Positions 7,667 to 10,427 of a stretch of 10,427 nucleotides of DNA are shown in pieces (within the stretch, counting starts at the first letter, position 1; each line of letters begins with the position of its first letter). The stretch comes from QQUK01 sp913009765. GTDB taxonomy: Bacteria > Zixibacteria > MSB-5A5 > GN15 > FEB-12. The notes below the pieces were generated by a model, which searched no databases, had not been told where the DNA came from, and saw only the letters and a list, made by a program, of their open reading frames with translations. The stretch is taken from positions 1-10,427 of the forward strand of contig CALCCW010000354.1 in NCBI GenBank assembly GCA_937900185.1. Reading direction: 5' to 3'. A program made the position numbers and the translations under genes.

Positions 7667-7682
7667 AGCAGGAGGCATGCCA
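7667..7682 (-). promoter_or_regulatory. Sigma-54 (RpoN) -24/-12 promoter of the flagellar operon
   Basis: The minus strand reads TGGCATG-CCTC-CTGCT from 7682 to 7667, against the consensus TGGCACG-N4-TTGCW. The invariant GG and GC are present with exactly 10 bases between them; only two consensus positions differ. The predicted start is near 7656, giving a leader of about 38 bases before the motE-like ATG. Sigma-54 control of hook genes is known in several Gram-negative groups (for example Campylobacter, Helicobacter, Caulobacter). It implies an RpoN factor and an NtrC-type activator encoded elsewhere. Confidence 0.7.
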
Positions 7683-7721
7683 AAACTAAAAACAGCAACT
7701 TTAACCTATTGAACTATACGC

Positions 7722-7798
7722 TGTTATAGGATATTGGTGAGATAACAACAATGTAAATAAATATTGATAATTGGAATTATTTTCCGGTTACAACGGAA
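7722..7798. promoter_or_regulatory. Two inverted repeats upstream of the sigma-54 promoter, possible activator sites
   Basis: TGTTAT (7722-7727) with ATAACA (7742-7747), and TTCCG (7782-7786) with CGGAA (7794-7798), are short dyads centred about 79 and 134 bases upstream of the predicted start. Sigma-54 activators usually bind in this distance range. The dyads are short and the region is A+T-rich, so chance is a real alternative. Confidence 0.25.
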
Positions 7799-7827
7799 GA
7801 AATGAGTCAAAATTGAGAAAATGGAAT

Positions 7828-7915
7828 CATACTTCGACTCCGCTCAGTATGACAAATTATAAGTTGTTGTCTTTTCAAGTCACCCTGAGCGGAGTCGAAG
7901 AGTCTTGAAAAGACA
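7828..7915 (+). repeat. Composite palindromic repeat, copy A
   Basis: Two hairpin-forming halves lie head to head. The left half has arms CATACT (7828-7833) and AGTATG (7846-7851). The right half has arms TGTCTTTTCAAG (7868-7879) and CTTGAAAAGACA (7904-7915). Each carries the core CTTCGACTCCGCTCAG (7832-7847) or its exact complement (7885-7900), so the two cores can also pair over 16 bp. It starts 13 bases beyond the mtaB stop and could end mtaB transcription, although no T-run follows. A near-identical copy lies inverted at 9367-9452. Confidence 0.93.
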
Positions 7916-7927
7916 TTATACTAACAG

Positions 7928-9226
7928 CTAAACTATATCGCCCTCAATATAGTCTTGGTGCGATGCTGTTATCTTGACTTTATGTATGGATTTATCAGGC
8001 GTTATCGAATTTGGCAGTTTGACTTTCAAATAGTTGTCGGAAACACCAAAATAATGCCCATCGGGTTGCAATTTATGCTCTGAAATAACATCAAGTGTTT
8101 CTCCAATCTGTCGTTTTAATGCCTTCTCTTTGATTGAATGAGAAATACGGGTCAAATAAGAATTCCGCTCTTTTATAACACGAGGGTCGATTTTATCAGA
8201 CATTTTTGATGCGGGAGTTCCCTCACGGTCGGAATAACTGAATACATGCAGGTAATCAATCAAACCAGATTCGACAAGTCCGGCAGTCCGCATAAAATCT
8301 TCATCGGTTTCACCCGGAAACCCGACAATAATATCAGCACCTATAATAGTATTCGGAACCGCTTTTTTGAGAAGTTCGGCTCGGTTGATATACCTGTTTT
8401 GGTCGTAGGGTCGCAGCATTTTTTTAAGAATTTGAGATGAACCCGCCTGCAGAGGAAGATGCATGTGTCTGCAAATACGACCGTTTGAGCCGGCATACAT
8501 CTCAATAAAATCATCCCGAACTGTTTGTGGTTCTATCGAGGATACCCTCAGTCTGTATAAATCTGTTTCTGACATTATAAACTTACAAAGAGCCGTCAGA
8601 TTTTTCATACGCGGTTCTTGGTTGTTTTTATAATGCCCAATATGTACTGCCGTTAAAACAACTTCTTTGTATCCGTTTTCTACAAGCATATTTATTTCAT
8701 CAATAATATCTATTGCCGAACGATTTTTAATTCTCCCCCGCACAGTCGGAATAATACAAAACGAACACCATTGATTGCACCCATCGGAAATTTTCAGCCA
8801 TGCTCTATTATGGTCAAAAAAATCAGTGACCATCGTTGAACAACTTTTGTCCGGCTCTTCGGTAAACAGGTCAGGAAATTTATTGGGGACTATATTGGCA
8901 ATATCATCTTTTTGGGCATTGTTGACAATCAAATCGACCGCTTCCATTCCCTCTATTAATGCAGGGTCATTATCAACATAACATCCGGTGACAACAATTT
9001 TAGAATTTGGGTTTTGACGGGAGGCTCTGCGAATCATCGCCCGACAATCGGCATCGGCTTTATGGGTCACAGTACAGGTATTGATAATATAAATATCAGC
9101 CGGTTCGGTCTGTTTTGCCCGCTTGAAGCCGTAGGGATAAAGCTGGGCGGCGATTTTTTCGGATTCGTATTGGTTCAGTCGACACCCGAGAGTCTGAACT
9201 GATATTTTTTTCTGCTTCGTTGTCAT
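7928..9226 (-). CDS. mtaB: MtaB, tRNA t6A37 methylthiotransferase (radical SAM)
   Basis: MtaB converts t6A to ms2t6A at position 37 of tRNAs reading ANN codons. The 432-residue length is usual for the family. The N-terminal UPF0004 domain has its three cluster cysteines at 15 (TLGCRLNQYES), 51 (NTCTVT) and 81 (TGCYV). The radical-SAM domain has C150-x3-C154-x2-C157 (DGCNQWCSFC), then HLPLQAGS (256-263) and GFPGETDEDF (302-311). A TRAM-like tRNA-binding domain covers about 370-432. The TLGCRLNQYE signature favours MtaB over MiaB or RimO. ATG 9226-9224 fits the family N-terminus but has no visible ribosome binding site. A TATAAT at 9285-9290 is a possible -10 without a good -35. It is housekeeping and not linked in function to the flagellar operon; it is separated from it by repeat A and the sigma-54 promoter. 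Confidence 0.94.
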   Translation of the reverse strand: MTTKQKKISVQTLGCRLNQYESEKIAAQLYPYGFKRAKQTEPADIYIINTCTVTHKADADCRAMIRRASRQNPNSKIVVTGCYVDNDPALIEGMEAVDLIVNNAQKDDIANIVPNKFPDLFTEEPDKSCSTMVTDFFDHNRAWLKISDGCNQWCSFCIIPTVRGRIKNRSAIDIIDEINMLVENGYKEVVLTAVHIGHYKNNQEPRMKNLTALCKFIMSETDLYRLRVSSIEPQTVRDDFIEMYAGSNGRICRHMHLPLQAGSSQILKKMLRPYDQNRYINRAELLKKAVPNTIIGADIIVGFPGETDEDFMRTAGLVESGLIDYLHVFSYSDREGTPASKMSDKIDPRVIKERNSYLTRISHSIKEKALKRQIGETLDVISEHKLQPDGHYFGVSDNYLKVKLPNSITPDKSIHKVKITASHQDYIEGDIV

Positions 9227-9366
9227 AGTTTGCTAATATACACAAATATTTTGGGTTGTGGGATGGTTTTTATAGACTTTGCCTATTATAATTTTTAAAA
9301 ACAAACCTAAACCGACTCTTAAAAGAATGTCATTCCAGCTAAAGGGCTTGTTGAAAAAGTCCAACA

Positions 9367-9452
9367 TGTGTTTCAAGACCCTTCGACTCCGCTCAGGGTG
9401 ACTTGAAACACAACAACATATAATTTGTCATACTGAGCGGAATCGAAGTATG
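9367..9452 (-). repeat. Composite palindromic repeat, copy B (inverted relative to copy A)
   Basis: Its reverse complement matches copy A almost base for base. Arms TGTGTTTCAAG (9367-9377) and CTTGAAACACA (9402-9412) pair perfectly, with an inner ACCCT (9378-9382) / AGGGT (9395-9399) stem. Arms CATACT (9429-9434) and AGTATG (9447-9452) form the other half. Compared with copy A, the outer arms differ by one C-G to G-C swap and one matched base-pair loss, so the stem is kept. It lies about 140 bases upstream of the mtaB start. Confidence 0.93.
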
Positions 9453-9617
9453 TTCCAAGATAAGAGGTTTATCAATAACCCCCCAGGTGGAGTCAAAGGG
9501 TCGGTTGCAAATGGGTTCGTTTCGCATATAAAGGGAACCTAAAAACCCGTTTTTTCTCATTATTTTCAAGACAAACAACTTCACCACAGAGAGTTACAGC
9601 GAAATGGCTTTGCCTGA

Positions 9618-9640
9618 AAAAATGGCTTAAAGCCATTTTT
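9618..9640. terminator. Terminator-like hairpin with A-run and T-run
   Basis: AAAAATGGC (9618-9626) pairs with GCCATTTTT (9632-9640) over 9 bp around a 5-base loop. The A-run on one side and T-run on the other could allow termination in both directions. The stem has only four G-C pairs (three near the loop), so it is weak. A second AAATGGCTT at 9602-9610 repeats the left arm. No gene clearly ends here; the nearest is the small membrane-protein gene ending at 9828 on the minus strand. Confidence 0.35.
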
Positions 9641-9760
9641 ATTTATTATTATTGTAGTGATTTTGTTCATTAATTTTCTCTTATACTTTAAGTTCTTCCA
9701 TTCTATATGTATAATTGAGAAAATGCGTTTAATATGTAGACAATATGTTTCTGCACTGGA

Positions 9761-9777
9761 TTCCGGCTTCGCCGGAA
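9761..9777. repeat. Short palindrome (REP-like)
   Basis: TTCCGGC (9761-9767) and GCCGGAA (9771-9777) form a perfect 7-bp stem with loop TTC, preceded by CTGGA. This is the look of dispersed palindromes common in many bacterial genomes (GGATTCCGGCTTCGCCGGAA-type words). It differs in sequence from the composite element and lies about 50 bases beyond the end of the small membrane-protein gene on the minus strand. Confidence 0.6.
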
Positions 9778-9827
9778 AGGAGTTGTGAAAATTTGATATT
9801 TCTTCTCAAAAATTATAAAATAAGTAT

Positions 9828-10037
9828 CTATGATTTTTTAATTATAAATGGTATTACAGTCAAGAGCAGACCTACCGAGACAAGTAAAAATGTATTTGAA
9901 ATAAAATACGGAATGAGAACAAGAACAATTCCACATACCAAAGGAACTACTGCTCGCTGTTTGCGACCATACATAAATAATCCGCCTCCGATAGAGCCGA
10001 AAATCAATCCGTAAAAAAGTAATGCTGTACCTTCCAT
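9828..10037 (-). CDS. Small hydrophobic membrane protein of unknown function
   Basis: The product has 69 residues, almost entirely hydrophobic. Three candidate membrane helices lie at about 5-23 (ALLFYGLIFGSIGGGLFMY), 29-46 (AVVPLVCGIVLVLIPYFI) and 48-66 (NTFLLVSVGLLLTVIPFII), with a short basic loop YGRKQR between the first two and a KKS end. The shape (FYGLIFGSIG...YGRKQ...P...G...PYFISN) resembles a small conserved protein sometimes annotated as an amino acid transport protein, but I know no experimental basis for that and give no function. ATG 10037 lacks a strong ribosome binding site. It stands alone, 76 bases after the next upstream small gene, on the same strand. Confidence 0.72.
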   Translation of the reverse strand: MEGTALLFYGLIFGSIGGGLFMYGRKQRAVVPLVCGIVLVLIPYFISNTFLLVSVGLLLTVIPFIIKKS

Positions 10038-10066
10038 GTGAGGGCTTTCTGGTTATTTATTATTTA

Positions 10067-10086
10067 GGCAGACGAGGACGTCTGCC
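10067..10086. repeat. Perfect 8-bp palindrome between two small genes
   Basis: GGCAGACG (10067-10074) and CGTCTGCC (10079-10086) pair perfectly around the loop AGGA. It lies 27 bases after the stop of the 51-residue gene on the minus strand and is followed there by an A/T-rich run (TAAATAATAAAT), not a true T-run. It could serve as a terminator or be another member of a dispersed palindrome family; the sequence is unrelated to the other repeats here. Confidence 0.55.
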
Positions 10087-10113
10087 ATGCACAGATTTCA
10101 TCGAAATATTTGT

Positions 10114-10269
10114 TTATTCTTCATCCACAGCTTCCCCATCGTCTTTTTTCTTTGCTTCCAAATATTTACCTAACGGTGTGAACATAAACAAAACCAGTAC
10201 AAAGGCAGGGACAAAAAACGGAAGGTAAAACGTAATAAGCGGTGGAAGTTCGGAAACGTCTGTCGGCAT
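10114..10269 (-). CDS. Small single-pass membrane protein, unknown function (N-terminus uncertain)
   Basis: ATG 10269-10267 opens a frame of 51 residues ending TAA at 10114. The sequence begins MPTDVSELPPLITFYLPF, has one hydrophobic segment at about 11-33 (LITFYLPFFVPAFVLVLFMF) and ends in a charged tail (KYLEAKKKDDGEAVDEE). I do not recognise it. Genomic sequence ends 4 bases upstream of this ATG, where adapter begins, so neither the ribosome binding site nor a longer N-terminus can be judged. The in-frame codon before the ATG (GAT) is open. Same strand as the 69-residue membrane protein downstream. Confidence 0.5.
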   Translation of the reverse strand: MPTDVSELPPLITFYLPFFVPAFVLVLFMFTPLGKYLEAKKKDDGEAVDEE

Positions 10270-10273
10270 ATCA

Positions 10274-10331
10274 AGATCGGAAGAGCGTCGTGTAGGGAAA
10301 GAGTGTAGATCTCGGTGGTCGCCGTATCATT
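10274..10331 (+). other. Illumina TruSeq adapter contamination
   Basis: The 58 bases beginning AGATCGGAAGAGCGTCGTGT and ending GTCGCCGTATCATT match, as I recall it, the full reverse complement of the TruSeq universal (P5) adapter. This is what a read shows when it runs past the end of a short insert. It is not biological sequence. Confidence 0.98.
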
Positions 10332-10427
10332 AAAAAAAAAAACACAAAAAAAAGAAAAAACAAAACAAAAAAATAAAAAAGAAAAGTATATAGCAAAATG
10401 AGATTAGCCCGTTACTTGAAATTAAGA
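10332..10427 (+). other. A-rich read-through tail, probably artefact
   Basis: From 10332 to about 10386 the sequence is nearly all A with scattered C, G and T, as in base-calling beyond the end of an adapter. The last ~40 bases (10387-10427) have mixed composition but no recognisable gene; they may be noise or an unrelated joined read. They should not be treated as linked to the genome to the left. Confidence 0.85.

Larger units (their letters stand above)
9227..9827. other. Gene-free stretch rich in palindromes
   Basis: No credible coding frame is seen on either strand here. It contains copy B of the composite repeat, a terminator-like hairpin at 9618-9640 and a GC-rich palindrome at 9761-9777. 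At about 9485-9503 the words GGAGTCAAAGGGTC look like a decayed copy of the repeat core. The mtaB promoter must lie in its left part: TATAAT on the minus strand at 9290-9285 is the only word I would point to. The rest is A+T-rich with nothing I recognise. Confidence 0.7.

Noticed and set aside
7678..7713. Plus-strand ATG right behind AGGAGG (11 codons)
   Set aside because: The spacing is only one base, the frame is tiny, and the same bases form the sigma-54 promoter on the other strand.
7828..7915. Copy A as a plain intrinsic terminator of mtaB
   Set aside because: The stems are strong but no T-run follows on the minus strand, and the same element occurs upstream of mtaB; termination stays possible but is not the best single explanation.
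9393..9587. Minus-strand 64-codon frame across copy B
   Set aside because: It reads through the palindromic repeat, has no ribosome binding site and no protein-like pattern.
9745..10014. Plus-strand 89-codon frame
   Set aside because: It starts at the REP-like palindrome and then runs antisense to the small membrane-protein gene, whose hydrophobic helices are far more protein-like.
10022..10228. Plus-strand 68-codon frame over the palindrome and the 51-residue gene
   Set aside because: It crosses the palindrome and is antisense to a better frame with a hydrophobic helix and charged tail.
10387..10427. Mixed-composition last 40 bases as genomic sequence
   Set aside because: They follow adapter and an A-rich read-through tail, so linkage to this genome cannot be supported.

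Overview
This window is most of a late flagellar operon, read right to left on the minus strand, from a motile bacterium with an A+T-rich genome. A Gram-negative-type envelope is an inference from the sigma-54-style promoter, the FliL/FliM/FliN layout and the long FlgE hook protein. The phylum cannot be fixed from this sequence. The long FlgE with an extra flagellin-type module and the abundant short palindromic repeats suggest a lineage outside the classical enteric models, but that is only an impression.

Layout. From about 7618 down to 1 the minus strand carries motE-like, fliK, flgD, a TIGR02530-type flagellar operon gene, flgE, flbD, fliL, fliM and the 5' end of fliN. The genes are tightly packed, with TAATG stop/start overlaps at flbD-fliL and fliM-fliN. 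The only sizeable gap lies in front of flgE and contains hairpins that include the flgE ribosome binding site. A strong sigma-54 (-24/-12) match at 7667-7682 sits just upstream of the motE-like gene and probably drives the whole unit. FliK (hook length), FlgD (hook cap) and FlgE (hook) build the hook. FliL, FliM and FliN belong to the stator/switch end. The motE-like product is a single-pass membrane protein with a coiled coil and a MgtE_N-like tail, the arrangement of stator-associated scaffold proteins. fliJ (upstream) and motAB (between flbD and fliL) are absent from their frequent positions.

Upstream of the operon is mtaB (7928-9226), a radical-SAM tRNA methylthiotransferase. Two near-identical copies of a composite palindromic element (7828-7915 and 9367-9452) flank it in opposite orientation. 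Differences in their stem arms are compensatory, so pairing is kept in both copies. The stretch 9227-9827 has no gene and holds this repeat, a terminator-like hairpin and a different palindrome. Two small membrane-protein genes (9828-10037 and 10114-10269) follow, with another palindrome between them.

The right end is not genomic: 10274-10331 matches the reverse complement of the Illumina TruSeq universal adapter and is followed by an A-rich read-through tail. The left end stops inside a perfect 39-bp tandem repeat in fliN. Both ends therefore look like assembly artefacts, and the window is probably an entire contig.
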